A stretch of DNA of 7,285 bases from Planctomycetales bacterium (GCA_025997475.1 BNUQ01000070.1:1-7285); one strand, 5' to 3'. Counted from the stretch's first letter, positions 1 to 6,244 are shown. Numbers and translations: made by a program. The notes: generated by a model from the sequence alone, not told the origin.

Positions 1-49
1 ACAATTAACAATTAACAATTAACAATTAACAATTCACAATTAACAATTG
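1..49. repeat. Tandem heptad array, unit ACAATTA (7 copies)
   Basis: Seven consecutive 7-bp units start at base 1. Units 1-4 and 6 are ACAATTA, unit 5 is ACAATTC, and the last ends in G. The array may continue upstream of the window. The unit is a rotation of the reverse complement of TTAATTG, which forms other arrays in this window. The array runs straight into a TTGTGGAG hairpin core (47-84). No coding potential is seen. Confidence 0.95.
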
Positions 50-84
50 TGGAGTTTGATTTTCAAATTCGCTTCGCGCCATTT
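47..84 (+). repeat. TTGTGGAG hairpin core, copy 1
   Basis: This is the first of four related cores, all in the same orientation (others near 2478, 6666 and 7144). Each begins TTGTGG, continues with a T-rich stretch around TTGATT, and ends in a small hairpin. Here the hairpin is CGC-TTC-GCG with AAAT/ATTT ends. Heptad arrays flank it on both sides (1-49 and 82-137). It lies downstream of the kdsB stop codon. Function is unknown. Confidence 0.8.
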
Positions 85-137
85 CAACTTTCAACTTTCA
101 ACTTTCAACTTTCAACTTTTAACTTTTAACTTTTAAC
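82..137. repeat. Tandem heptad array, TTTCAAC/TTTTAAC (8 copies)
   Basis: Five copies of TTTCAAC (82-116) are followed by three of TTTTAAC (117-137), in perfect 7-bp register. The array ends 9 bp before the kdsB stop codon on the other strand, so the kdsB transcript must run into it. The reverse-complement type (AGAGTTG/AAAGTTG) occurs again at 5524-5551. Confidence 0.95.
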
Positions 138-146
138 TGCTCACGG

Positions 147-908
147 TCAGCCGCAGCGTGCGACAAATTCGCGGTAGTCGTCCGCCGTGTCGATGCCTTT
201 TGCCGGCGAACGGTCGAGGCGATGGACGTAAATCGCAATGCCGTTTTCCAACGCCCGCAATTGTTCCAGACGCTCAATTTGTTCCAATCGGCTGGGCGGC
301 AAGCCGACCAATTGCCGCAAAACGTCGCGCCGGTAAGCGTAAATGCCGCAATGACCGAGATACGGCGCGCCGTCCGTCAATTTTCCGTCGCGGTCAAACG
401 GAATTGCCGCCCGCGAAAAATACAACGCACTGCCCGCCGCGCCGGTAACGATTTTCACGACGTTCGGATTTGCCGCCGCCGCCGCCGACAACGGATAACC
501 CAGCGTCGCGAGCGGAATTTCCCGCTCGGCAAGCATTTTTTCCGCCAATTCGACGATTGCCGCCGCGTCCATTTCCGGCTCGTCGCCTTGCCAATTGATA
601 ATCACGTCCGCATCGTCCGCGGCAAAAGCCGCCTCCGCCACGCGGTCGGTGCCGCTTTGATGATTAGGCGAAGTCATTACCGCGCGGGCGGGCAGATTCT
701 GGCGGGCGGCGTAGTCGTTCACGGCTTGCAAAATTTCGGCGTGGTCGGTGGCGACGAGCACGCCGGAAAACCGGACCGACCGGCGGCACACCGCCGTCGC
801 CGCGTCGAGCGTGTGGCAAATCAGCGGCTTGCCGGTCTCGGCAAGCAACAACTTGCGCGGCAGGCGCGTCGACTCGTAGCGCGCGGGAATGACCAGCAAA
901 ACCGACAT
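147..908 (-). CDS. kdsB: 3-deoxy-manno-octulosonate cytidylyltransferase (CMP-KDO synthetase)
   Basis: KdsB is a cytoplasmic enzyme that joins KDO to CMP from CTP, the activation step before KDO is attached to lipid A. The 253-aa product is the usual family length. The N-terminal nucleotide-binding motif IPARYESTRLPRKLL is at residues 7-21. Family signatures follow: NHQSGTDRVAEA (82-93), NWQGDEPEMD (105-114, D109 in the Mg-binding position), ALYFSRAAIPFDR (161-173), HCGIYAYRRDVL (186-197), LEQIERLEQLRALE (208-221) and GIDTADD (238-244, D240 the second metal aspartate). The start is supported by AGGAAA about 7 nt upstream of the ATG. The gene is monocistronic here and points away from the lpx cluster, with structured repeats on both sides. 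Trp in NWQGDEP, where many homologues have a smaller residue, is a minor variant. Confidence 0.96.
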   Translation of the reverse strand: MSVLLVIPARYESTRLPRKLLLAETGKPLICHTLDAATAVCRRSVRFSGVLVATDHAEILQAVNDYAARQNLPARAVMTSPNHQSGTDRVAEAAFAADDADVIINWQGDEPEMDAAAIVELAEKMLAEREIPLATLGYPLSAAAAANPNVVKIVTGAAGSALYFSRAAIPFDRDGKLTDGAPYLGHCGIYAYRRDVLRQLVGLPPSRLEQIERLEQLRALENGIAIYVHRLDRSPAKGIDTADDYREFVARCG

Positions 909-993
909 TGCAATTTCCTGTTTTTGTTTCAGTGGAGTTGTTTGGTAATCGCGAAAATTTAAGAATTAGAGGTTGGCTTGGCGTCCGGTGAAA

Positions 994-1132
994 GTTCTAT
1001 TCAATTGCCACGCCCTTCAGGGCGTGGATAGCGTTGAAAAAATTACCGGCTTTAGCCGAACGGTTATTTGGGCTAAAGCCCTTTTTTTGCCCGCTCACCA
1101 CGCCTTAAAAGGCGTGGCAGATTGAATAGAAC
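994..1132. repeat. Cloverleaf-like structured repeat, copy A (139 bp)
   Basis: A 12-bp terminal inverted repeat (GTTCTATTCAAT at 994-1005, complement at 1121-1132) encloses three hairpins. Hairpin 1 is CCACGCCC-TTCA-GGGCGTGG (1008-1027). Hairpin 2 pairs GGCTTTAGCC (1048-1057) with GGCTAAAGCC (1071-1080). Hairpin 3 is CCACGCCT-TAAA-AGGCGTGG (1098-1117). A second copy lies at 6734-6874 with compensatory changes. It sits between kdsB and the 74-codon gene. It resembles REP/BIME or MITE-type non-autonomous elements, but no transposase is nearby. Confidence 0.9.
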
Positions 1133-1177
1133 AATCATATTTCGCGAATTTGTGATAATAAACTCCAAAAACTCGTA

Positions 1178-1190
1178 ATTTCCCCTCTAC
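1178..1190 (-). repeat. Half copy of CCCC-CTAC palindromic repeat
   Basis: The plus strand reads AATTTCCCCTCTAC, one arm of the palindrome seen whole at 1670-1695 and as hairpins near 5580 and 6472. Read on the minus strand, its GTAGAGGGG supplies the TAG stop of the 74-codon gene. The second arm is not present. Confidence 0.6.
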
Positions 1191-1411
1191 GCCGGCACGT
1201 TGCACATATGGGAGAACGGCTCGCCGCCCATAAATTCTTCGAGGTTGATTTTCATTTTGGCGATGCGCCGTCCGCGCAGACGCTCTTCACGCGCGTCCTG
1301 CCGCGCCACGTTGTCCGCCGTCCGCCGCCGGTAGTCAATGTCGTCCATCATATCCCAAAAATCCTCGCCCACCGCCATTTGGTCCCAGTTCATCCAGCGT
1401 TCTTTGCGCAT
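1187..1411 (-). CDS. Small charged hypothetical protein (74 aa)
   Basis: I do not recognise this protein. The start at 1411 is chosen because AAGGAG lies 8 nt upstream of the ATG; a longer open frame reaching 1531 has a low-complexity leader and no such site. The product begins MRKERWMNWDQMAVGEDFWD, has an acidic and Trp/Met-rich first third, and then a strongly Arg-rich, probably helical stretch (about residues 28-51, RRRTADNVARQDAREERLRG and on). No signal peptide or membrane segment is visible. Size and charge fit an orphan antitoxin or small regulatory protein, but that is only a guess. Its stop codon falls inside a half copy of the CCCCTCTAC repeat (1180-1190), so the C-terminus may have been set by repeat insertion. 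Confidence 0.6.
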   Translation of the reverse strand: MRKERWMNWDQMAVGEDFWDMMDDIDYRRRTADNVARQDAREERLRGRRIAKMKINLEEFMGGEPFSHMCNVPA

Positions 1412-1529
1412 TGGCGTTCTCCTTTTTATGCAAAATAAAAAAATATTAAAAAACACTAATTTAGCGTCGATTGCCCCTTGACAGCGAGTTATTGATTGTT
1501 TTGAGCGTTGCCGCCGCCGACCGCCGCAC

Positions 1530-1559
1530 ACTATACCATAATCCGACCGGCGGTTGCAA
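1530..1559 (-). promoter_or_regulatory. Possible sigma70-type promoter for the 74-codon gene
   Basis: Reading the minus strand, TTGCAA (1559-1554) is followed after 18 bp by TATAGT (1535-1530). The match is 4/6 and 5/6 to the bacterial consensus. It would give a leader of about 110 nt before the start at 1411. This is a weak consensus match only. The rest of 1412-1824 shows no convincing gene. Confidence 0.3.
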
Positions 1560-1669
1560 CTTCTTTTTCGCGGAAATCGGCGAATCGCGCCGACTTTCCG
1601 ACCGGAGTTGCCGACGGCGCGGGCAAAGGGCTTCTAATTTCGGCAAGACCGCCGGCGGAACTTCAACTT

Positions 1670-1695
1670 AATTCCTCTCTACGTAGAGGGGAATT
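1670..1695. repeat. 26-bp palindrome of the CCCC-CTAC family
   Basis: AATTCCTCTCTAC (1670-1682) is followed directly by GTAGAGGGGAATT (1683-1695). The arms are complementary except for one position that would be a G-U pair in RNA. The tail TTTAAGCGG that follows is found, reverse-complemented, near 6509-6524. Other members are at 1178-1190, 5579-5626 and 6472-6495. There is no T-run after it, so it is not an obvious terminator. Confidence 0.85.
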
Positions 1696-1743
1696 TTAAG
1701 CGGAGTAATTATCAAAACCTTTCCCGCTCATTGTCCGCCGACC

Positions 1744-1771
1744 TTGACCGTCCGCGCAAAAAATCCACAAT
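1744..1771 (+). promoter_or_regulatory. Possible promoter for ompH
   Basis: TTGACC (1744-1749, 5/6 to the -35 consensus) is followed after 16 bp by CACAAT (1766-1771, 4/6 to -10). The leader would be about 45 nt. It contains a small CCGC-TTC-GCGG hairpin and then a T7 run, both upstream of the ribosome binding site. The -10 match is poor, so this is tentative. Confidence 0.35.
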
Positions 1772-1824
1772 ACGCCGCTTCGCGGTTGGGACTTTTTTTA
1801 CTCGCATTACACAAGGAGAATCTC

Positions 1825-2436
1825 ATGAAAAAACTCTGTTTGCTGGCGGCGTTGGCGACAATGGCGACGGTGGCGTTCAGCGGCACGGGCGCGGCGGGCG
1901 AGCCGACGAGCGTGGCGATTGTGCAAATTCAGGAAGTGTTAAACCGTTCGGAATACGCCAAACAAATGGAAACCAGCATTCGCGCCGGTTTCAAATCCGA
2001 AGAGCAGGAAATCGAGGACTTGCAAAAACTTATCCGCACCGAGAGCGAGAAACTGCAAACCGACACGATGATGTCGCCGGATTCCTACACCTACAAAGAC
2101 AAAGTTCTGCAAATCGAGCGTTTGAAACTGAAACTCGCCGACAAGGCGCAAAATTTCAGCCGCCAAACCCGTTCCAAAATGGCGGAATTTTGGCGGTCGG
2201 TCTATAAGGATTTCCGCGCGGCGATTGAGCAAATCGCCAAGAGCGGGCAGTATGATTTGATTCTCACCGCGCCCGGCACCGAACTCTCCAACGACGCCGC
2301 GCAAAACGACGTGCCGGAAGCGGTGATGGGGGAAATTATCCAGCGCCGCGTCCAATACGTCGCGCCGAAAATCGACATCACGCAAAAAGTCATCGATATG
2401 ATGAACGCCATCAATCGCGGGCGCGGGGCGAAGTAA
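1825..2436 (+). CDS. ompH: OmpH/Skp-family periplasmic outer-membrane chaperone
   Basis: Skp-type chaperones are trimers that hold unfolded outer-membrane proteins in the periplasm for the Bam complex. The start at 1825 is preceded by CAAGGAG at good spacing and gives a proper signal peptide; an in-frame upstream ATG at 1744 would bury it. Residues 1 to about 25 are a signal peptide (MKK, hydrophobic LCLLAALATMATVAF, small residues GTGAAG). VAIVQIQEVLNRS (30-42) is the first body strand and turn. Residues about 45-135 are long charged helices fitting the coiled-coil tentacles, including EEQEIEDLQKLI (59-70) and LQIERLKLKLADKAQ (95-109). YDLIL (143-147) and PKIDITQKVIDMMN (181-194) match the family's C-terminal body. 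At 203 aa it is longer than E. coli Skp (161). Position before lpxD is the common arrangement, although bamA is absent upstream. Confidence 0.9.
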   Translation: MKKLCLLAALATMATVAFSGTGAAGEPTSVAIVQIQEVLNRSEYAKQMETSIRAGFKSEEQEIEDLQKLIRTESEKLQTDTMMSPDSYTYKDKVLQIERLKLKLADKAQNFSRQTRSKMAEFWRSVYKDFRAAIEQIAKSGQYDLILTAPGTELSNDAAQNDVPEAVMGEIIQRRVQYVAPKIDITQKVIDMMNAINRGRGAK

Positions 2437-2440
2437 CCGC

Positions 2441-2477
2441 AATTAAGAATTAAGAATTAAGAATTAATAATTAAAAA
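2441..2477. repeat. Tandem heptad array, unit AATTAAG (5 copies)
   Basis: Three AATTAAG units are followed by AATTAAT and AATTAAA, in register, starting 4 bp after the ompH stop codon. The array runs into hairpin core copy 2. Its units are close to the reverse complement of the TTAATTG array beyond the core, so the two arrays could pair with one mismatch per 7 bp. Confidence 0.95.
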
Positions 2478-2526
2478 TTGTGGTATTTGATTGGACAAAT
2501 TCGCCCGCGCCCGCGAAGCGAATTTT
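2478..2526 (+). repeat. TTGTGG hairpin core, copy 2
   Basis: It begins TTGTGGTATTTGATT and then shows a perfect 8-bp stem, AAATTCGC (2497-2504) with GCGAATTT (2518-2525), around a 13-nt GC-rich loop, followed by T residues. The stem is the longest of the four cores. It lies between ompH and lpxD and could weaken transcription between them, but the stem is AT-rich and the T run is short, so it is a poor terminator candidate. Confidence 0.8.
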
Positions 2527-2546
2527 TGACCATAAAACTGCTATTT

Positions 2547-2581
2547 TTAATTGTTAATTGTTAATTGTTAATTGTTAATTG
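2547..2581. repeat. Tandem heptad array, unit TTAATTG (5 perfect copies)
   Basis: Five exact copies are followed by a degenerate TTGGTTG. The array ends 29 bp before the chosen lpxD start codon and so lies in its leader. An in-frame ATT/ATG reading through this array would extend LpxD by 13 residues, but those have no family match. Confidence 0.95.
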
Positions 2582-2610
2582 TTGGTTGCCCTATAAACGG
2601 GGGACTAACA

Positions 2611-3672
2611 ATGAAACTCTCGGCTCTGGCGCAATTGGTCGGCGGCGAATTGGTCGGCGACGGCGAAAGCGAAATCGCGCGCGTCGCCGGTTTAGACCGC
2701 GCCGGCGCCGGTGAGGTGTCGTTTGTCGCCGGCAAAAAAGAATACGCGGCGGCGAAAGCGAATAACCCGCAATTCGCCGCGATTGGCGCCCTCATTGTCG
2801 GCGCGGATTTCGCCGAAGCGACGGACCTCGCGCTGATTAAGGCGCAAAATCCGGCGGTGGCGTTTGTGCTGGCGTCGCAACAATTGGCGCCGCCGCCGCT
2901 GTTGCCGAAAATCACGCATCCGTCGGCGGTCATTCACGAAAAAACCAAATTCGGCAAAAATATCAAAATCGGCGCCAACGCGGTCGTCGAGCGGTTTGTG
3001 GAAATCGGCGACAACACGGTCATCGGCGCGGGCGCGGTCATCGGCGAGAATTGCCGGATTGGCGCGGATTGCGTCATCTATCCCAACGCGACGATTTACT
3101 ACGGTTGCGTCGTCGGCGACGGTTGTATCATTCACGCGGGCGCGGTGATTGGCGCGGACGGTTTCGGTTTTCAGTGGGACGGCAAAGAGCATCTGAAAAT
3201 CCCGCAAACCGGCAACGTGGTGCTGGGGAAAAAAGTCGAAGTCGGCGCGAACTCGACGATTGACCGCGCGCGTTTCGGCTCGACGACGATTGGCGACGAC
3301 TGTAAAATCGACAATCTCGTGCATATCGCGCACAACTGCCAAATCGGCGCGCACTGCGTTTTCGCGGGTTTGGTCGGGGTTAGCGGTTCGGTGCAGATGG
3401 GCGAGGGCGTAATTTGCGGCGGACAGAGCGGCTTCGCCGACCATTTGAAAATCGGCGACGGCGTGCGCGTGCTCGCGAAATCCGGCGTGATGAACGATAT
3501 GCCGGACGGCGTGCTGTGCGGCGGCGAACCGGCGCTCGAAGCCCGCGAGGGCTACCGCCAATATCACAACATCCGCTACGCCGCGCGCCATTTTAAGGAC
3601 TTGGCAAAACGGGTCGAAAAATTGGAGAATGAAAAAGCGGCAAAAGACGAGAAATCAGCCGACGAAAAGTAG
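2611..3672 (+). CDS. lpxD: UDP-3-O-acylglucosamine N-acyltransferase
   Basis: LpxD adds the second 3-hydroxyacyl chain (from acyl-ACP, onto the 2-amino group) to UDP-3-O-acylglucosamine, the third step of lipid A synthesis in the cytoplasm. The start at 2611 ([18 protein letters not shown]) aligns with the family N-terminus and has GGGGGA about 6 nt upstream. The in-frame ATG at 2572 lies in a heptad repeat and is rejected. The 353-aa product shows an N-terminal uridine-binding domain (1-100), then a left-handed beta helix of hexapeptide repeats (about 103-290) with many [IV]GxxxxI units, then a helical Lys/Glu-rich tail (about 313-353). H241 in IAHN and H278 in ADHLKI are 37 residues apart, as are E. 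coli His239 and His276. It is preceded by a heptad/core repeat and followed after 11 bp by an antitoxin gene. Confidence 0.97.
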   Translation: MKLSALAQLVGGELVGDGESEIARVAGLDRAGAGEVSFVAGKKEYAAAKANNPQFAAIGALIVGADFAEATDLALIKAQNPAVAFVLASQQLAPPPLLPKITHPSAVIHEKTKFGKNIKIGANAVVERFVEIGDNTVIGAGAVIGENCRIGADCVIYPNATIYYGCVVGDGCIIHAGAVIGADGFGFQWDGKEHLKIPQTGNVVLGKKVEVGANSTIDRARFGSTTIGDDCKIDNLVHIAHNCQIGAHCVFAGLVGVSGSVQMGEGVICGGQSGFADHLKIGDGVRVLAKSGVMNDMPDGVLCGGEPALEAREGYRQYHNIRYAARHFKDLAKRVEKLENEKAAKDEKSADEK

Positions 3673-3683
3673 GGTGAAAAATT

Positions 3684-3899
3684 ATGACGATGACCGGTTT
3701 TATCGAAACGCCCGCCGCGGAACGCCCGTCGCTCCATTACTATCGGGGCGGCGTGCCGTCGCTTGATTTGATGACGCCGGACGAACTTGACGCGGAGATA
3801 ATGAAGGGCTACGAGCAATACCTACGGGGCGAGACGATTCCCGCCGCAGAGGTGTATGCCCGAATGGAAAAAAAATATGGCATCCGTTTGGTCGATTAG
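3684..3899 (+). CDS. RelB/ParD-like antitoxin (71 aa)
   Basis: This is the likely antitoxin of the toxin that follows. The C-terminal half, from LDAEIMKGYEQYLRGETIPA (35-54) to EVYARMEKKYGI (56-67), is the recurrent pattern of antitoxins paired with RelE/ParE toxins. The first 34 residues are not an evident ribbon-helix-helix, so DNA binding and autoregulation cannot be claimed. GGGTGA lies 7 nt upstream of the ATG; the second Met (3690) is an alternative start. It begins 11 bp after lpxD and its end overlaps the toxin start by 23 nt, a common TA arrangement that couples translation. It lies within the lipid A gene cluster, so it is probably read from the lpxD transcript. Family call is inferred from pattern and context only. 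Confidence 0.75.
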   Translation: MTMTGFIETPAAERPSLHYYRGGVPSLDLMTPDELDAEIMKGYEQYLRGETIPAAEVYARMEKKYGIRLVD

Positions 3900-4198
3900 T
3901 TACTCGCTCGATGCGGAAGCGGACTTGAATGACATCTACGATTACATCGCAGATGTCACCAACGAGTCGCTAATTGCGACGAAATTTATTCGCCGATTGC
4001 GACTGATTATCGAAAAATTAAGTTACCTCCCGCATCGTTACCCGCTCTATCTAAGTTGCGGGGGTGCGCCGAATGAATATCGGTAAATACTCGGTGTTTT
4101 ACGTTATCGACACCGCGAGGCGTTCGGTGGTCATCAACCGAATCTTGCACGGCGCGCGCCGGCTCGACGCGATATTAACCGGCGACGACCATGAATAA
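3877..4198 (+). pseudogene. ParE/RelE-family toxin, frameshifted at a G5 run
   Basis: As read, the frame from ATG 3877 (MASVWSISYSLDAEADLNDI) stops at 4084-4086. The rest of the family domain is in the next frame from about 4065: VRRMNIGKYSVFYVIDTARR, then VVINRILHGARRLDAIL, ending TAA 4196-4198. Removing one G from the run GGGGG at 4060-4064 joins the two halves into a 106-aa protein of normal ParE length. It would have the expected order: AEADLNDIYDYIADVT helix, LSYLPHRYPLY, GVRRM, GKYSVFYVID strand and VINRILHGARR. ParE toxins poison gyrase, while RelE toxins cut mRNA; the sequence does not tell which. The upstream ATG at 3856 is possible but overlaps the antitoxin further. It may be a real inactivating mutation, a homopolymer sequencing error, or slippage-dependent expression. 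Confidence 0.8.
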
Positions 4199-4230
4199 TC
4201 TTTAACCGCCCAGTCAGAGAGAGAACTCCC

Positions 4231-5517
4231 ATGAAACAAACCACCCTCAATCAATCGTTTGTCCTCGAAGGCAAAGGACTCCATTCCGGCGAGTTGTCCC
4301 GCGTGCAGGTCGGACCCGGCGACATCGACTCCGGCTACCGGCTGAAAGTCGGCAAGCACACCGTGCTTATCGCTCCGTGGCGGCTCGACAGTCGGCATCA
4401 CTGCACCTCCGTAACCGTCGCGCCCGACCTTGAAATTCTGACCGTCGAACACCTGCTCGCGGCGCTTTACGGGATGGGCGTGGACAACGCGACGGTCGAG
4501 GTCTTGCAGGGCGGCGAGATTCCCGGCCTCGACGGCTCGTCCCTGCCGATAGCGCAAAAAATCGCCGAAGTCGGCATCGTCGAGCAATCCGCCGAGGCGC
4601 GTTATTATCAACTGACGCACGATGTCGCCGCGGGCGCGTATGGTTGCTGTCTCTCCGCCACGCCCATCAAAGAACGCGAACTCCGCGTTACTTATTATTT
4701 GGAATATCCCGACTGCCCGCCCGCTTGCGGAATGGTAACGAAGGTCATCACGCCGGACGTGTTCCTCAAAGAAATCGCGCCGGCGCGGACTTTCGTGATG
4801 CAACGCGAAATCGAGTCCCTGCAAAAATCCGGTTTGGGCAAGGGCGCGAACACGCAAAACACGCTGGTTTTCAACGGCAGTGACGTGGTGAACAATTCTA
4901 TGCGGGTCGCGGACGAGCCGATGGCGCACAAAATCCTCGACCTCGTCGGCGACCTCGCGACGTGCGGACGGCGGCTCGGCGCGCACCTTATCGCGCACAA
5001 AAGCGGACACGCGCTCAATCACAAATTAACGCAGGAAATCCGCCTGAAAGCGTTGGGACGCGAACACCCCGGCGGCGTGTTGAACATCAAGCAAATCGAA
5101 AAAATGTTGCCGCACCGTTATCCGTTTTTGCTGGTTGACCGTGTGTTGGAACTTGAACCTTTCGCGTATGTCCGCGCTTACAAAAACCTGACGCGCAACG
5201 AAGAATTTTTCAACGGACATTTTCCCGGAACGCCGATGATGCCGGGCGTGTTGCAAATTGAGGCGATGGCGCAGGCGGGCATTTTGGGGACGTTGTTCGA
5301 CAACCAAAAAATGCTGGCGGTTTTGACGGGCGTGGAAGAAACCAAATACCGCCGCCCCGTCGTGCCGGGCGACCGCCTCGACATCAGCGGTTATGTGCTG
5401 AAATACAACGGTCGCGTCGGCTCGATGGCGGCAAAGACCACGGTTGACGGCGAACTCGCCTGCTCGACGGTGCTGAAATTCGCCTTCATCAACGCCGAAA
5501 CCGGCACGGTGGTGTAG
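4231..5517 (+). CDS. lpxC-fabZ: Bifunctional UDP-3-O-acyl-GlcNAc deacetylase / 3-hydroxyacyl-ACP dehydratase
   Basis: The 428-aa protein fuses LpxC (about 1-275), the zinc deacetylase that commits precursor to lipid A, with FabZ (about 284-428), the dehydratase of fatty acid elongation. Both use the 3-hydroxyacyl pool, so the fusion links lipid A and phospholipid supply. In LpxC, TVEHLLAAL holds E73/H74, and MAHKILDLVGD holds H233, D237 and D241. H260 is in SGHALN, with the same spacing as E. coli H238, D242, D246 and H265. Other signatures are GKGLHSG (14-20), EIPGLDGSS (96-104) and ARTFVM (185-190). FabZ shows IEKMLPHRYPFLLVDRV (289-305) and the active site NGHFPGTPMMPGVLQIEAMAQ, with H330 and E344. 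The ribosome site (GAGAGA) is weak. It starts 32 bp after the broken toxin. lpxA, the usual next gene, is missing downstream. Confidence 0.97.
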   Translation: MKQTTLNQSFVLEGKGLHSGELSRVQVGPGDIDSGYRLKVGKHTVLIAPWRLDSRHHCTSVTVAPDLEILTVEHLLAALYGMGVDNATVEVLQGGEIPGLDGSSLPIAQKIAEVGIVEQSAEARYYQLTHDVAAGAYGCCLSATPIKERELRVTYYLEYPDCPPACGMVTKVITPDVFLKEIAPARTFVMQREIESLQKSGLGKGANTQNTLVFNGSDVVNNSMRVADEPMAHKILDLVGDLATCGRRLGAHLIAHKSGHALNHKLTQEIRLKALGREHPGGVLNIKQIEKMLPHRYPFLLVDRVLELEPFAYVRAYKNLTRNEEFFNGHFPGTPMMPGVLQIEAMAQAGILGTLFDNQKMLAVLTGVEETKYRRPVVPGDRLDISGYVLKYNGRVGSMAAKTTVDGELACSTVLKFAFINAETGTVV

Positions 5518-5523
5518 AAACGC

Positions 5524-5551
5524 AGAGTTTAGAGTTGAGAGTTGAAAGTTG
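5524..5551. repeat. Short heptad array, AGAGTTG type (4 copies)
   Basis: The units AGAGTTT, AGAGTTG, AGAGTTG and AAAGTTG follow one another in 7-bp register, 6 bp after the lpxC-fabZ stop. They are the reverse complement of the TTTCAAC-type units at 82-137. Confidence 0.85.
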
Positions 5552-5578
5552 AAAAGTGCGATCAGCGCGGCAAATTAA

Positions 5579-5626
5579 ATTCCCCTCTACGGCGGGGTGG
5601 CAATCGCGAAGCGATTGACGGGGTGG
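5579..5626. repeat. CCCC-CTAC repeat with perfect hairpin
   Basis: ATTCCCCTCTACGG is followed by CGGGGTGG (5593-5600), a perfect 7-bp stem CAATCGC-GAA-GCGATTG (5601-5617), and a second CGGGGTGG (5619-5626). CCCC (5582-5585) can pair with either GGGG. It lies after lpxC-fabZ and before the VapC operon and could act as a transcript end or stabiliser. No T run follows, so a rho-independent terminator is not claimed. Confidence 0.75.
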
Positions 5627-5681
5627 TATTATTGATAAATCCCTCCGCCCCTTGAAAACCTCGCAAAAAGGAACCCCAAAA

Positions 5682-5828
5682 ATGAAAACGAAAAAAAATC
5701 CGGCGGCGAGCGATAATAAAACGCCGGCGGCGACGGATAAAAAACGGTCGCGGTGGGAGGATTTTCTCAAAAAAAATCCCGATTTTCAGGGCGGCGCCAT
5801 CATTGATATGAAAGCCGTGCTGAAATGA
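5682..5828 (+). CDS. 48-aa protein upstream of VapC, candidate antitoxin
   Basis: AAGGAA lies about 9 nt upstream of ATG 5682, and the TGA stop overlaps the vapC start (ATGA, 5825-5828). This is tight coupling typical of TA operons. The product starts with a Lys/Ala/Pro/Asp-rich, probably disordered stretch (MKTKKNPAASDNKTPAATDK, 1-20). It then has a short possible helix RSRWEDFLKKNPDF (22-35) and a tail GGAIIDMKAVLK (37-48). No DNA-binding fold is visible, and it is shorter than normal VapB antitoxins. It may keep only the toxin-binding part, or be a truncated antitoxin. I do not recognise its family; the antitoxin role is inferred from position. Confidence 0.65.
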   Translation: MKTKKNPAASDNKTPAATDKKRSRWEDFLKKNPDFQGGAIIDMKAVLK

Positions 5829-6244
5829 ACAATCGTTATCTTATCGACACGAACATTTTTCTGTTTCGCGTTATGGAAGTCGAGGCGCTAAACAAAAATG
5901 TGGTCGATATTTTCGATGATTACGAAAATTCAATCTATCTCAGTTCCGAAAGCGTCAAGGAAGTTTTGCATTTATGGCAAAACGGAAAAGTTAGTTTGCC
6001 TATATGGAAAACCGCCGCCAATATTTTCGCTTCGATTGAAGACCTGCATATTGTCGTCAAATACGTGCGCCCCGAACATTTGCTCACTTTCGGTGCCTTA
6101 CCGTTAGTCAAAGACCACCGCGACCCCAGCGACCGGCTGATTATCGCGCAAGGCGTCACCGAAAAAATGACCGTCATCAGTAGCGACACCAAATTCCCAC
6201 TCTACCGCCGCTACGGTCTGCGACTAATTTACAACCAGCGATAG
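5825..6244 (+). CDS. vapC: PIN-domain toxin, VapC family
   Basis: VapC toxins are Mg-dependent endoribonucleases that cut tRNA or rRNA and are held inactive by an antitoxin. The 139-aa length is typical. The PIN acidic residues are visible: D8 in YLIDTNIFLF, E46 in SSESVKEVLHL (E42 is an alternative), D100/D103 in HRDPSDRLIIAQ, and D121 in VISSDTKFPLY. All four positions are kept and the frame is intact, so the nuclease is probably active. It overlaps the 48-aa upstream gene by 4 bp. The region is more AT-rich than the lpx genes, which fits a horizontally moved TA module, but I could not compute a codon index. Confidence 0.93.
   Translation: MNNRYLIDTNIFLFRVMEVEALNKNVVDIFDDYENSIYLSSESVKEVLHLWQNGKVSLPIWKTAANIFASIEDLHIVVKYVRPEHLLTFGALPLVKDHRDPSDRLIIAQGVTEKMTVISSDTKFPLYRRYGLRLIYNQR

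Noticed and set aside
1..137. CRISPR array
   Set aside because: The repeats are 7-bp contiguous units with no spacers.
222..962. Long plus-strand open frame (246 codons) opposite kdsB
   Set aside because: Arg/His-rich composition, no family motif, fully antisense to a gene with clear KdsB motifs.
1461..1699. Several 61-66 codon frames on both strands in the ompH upstream spacer
   Set aside because: Low-complexity Arg-rich products, overlapping each other, no ribosome sites, partly in the palindromic repeat.
1744..1824. Upstream in-frame start for ompH
   Set aside because: It would put 27 residues before a good signal peptide, and the strong ribosome site is at 1825.
2592..2597. TATAAA as an lpxD -10 box
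   Set aside because: It would start transcription almost at the ribosome site, and there is no -35 at proper spacing.
2692..3591. 299-codon minus-strand frame opposite lpxD
   Set aside because: It mirrors the hexapeptide repeats of LpxD in reverse and is an antisense artefact of GC-rich codons.
4099..5022. 307-codon minus-strand frame opposite lpxC
   Set aside because: No recognisable motif or ribosome site; the LpxC catalytic residues are on the plus strand.
5615..5640. Promoter for the vapC operon inside the repeat (TTGACG then an AT-rich stretch)
   Set aside because: No -10 hexamer at acceptable spacing.
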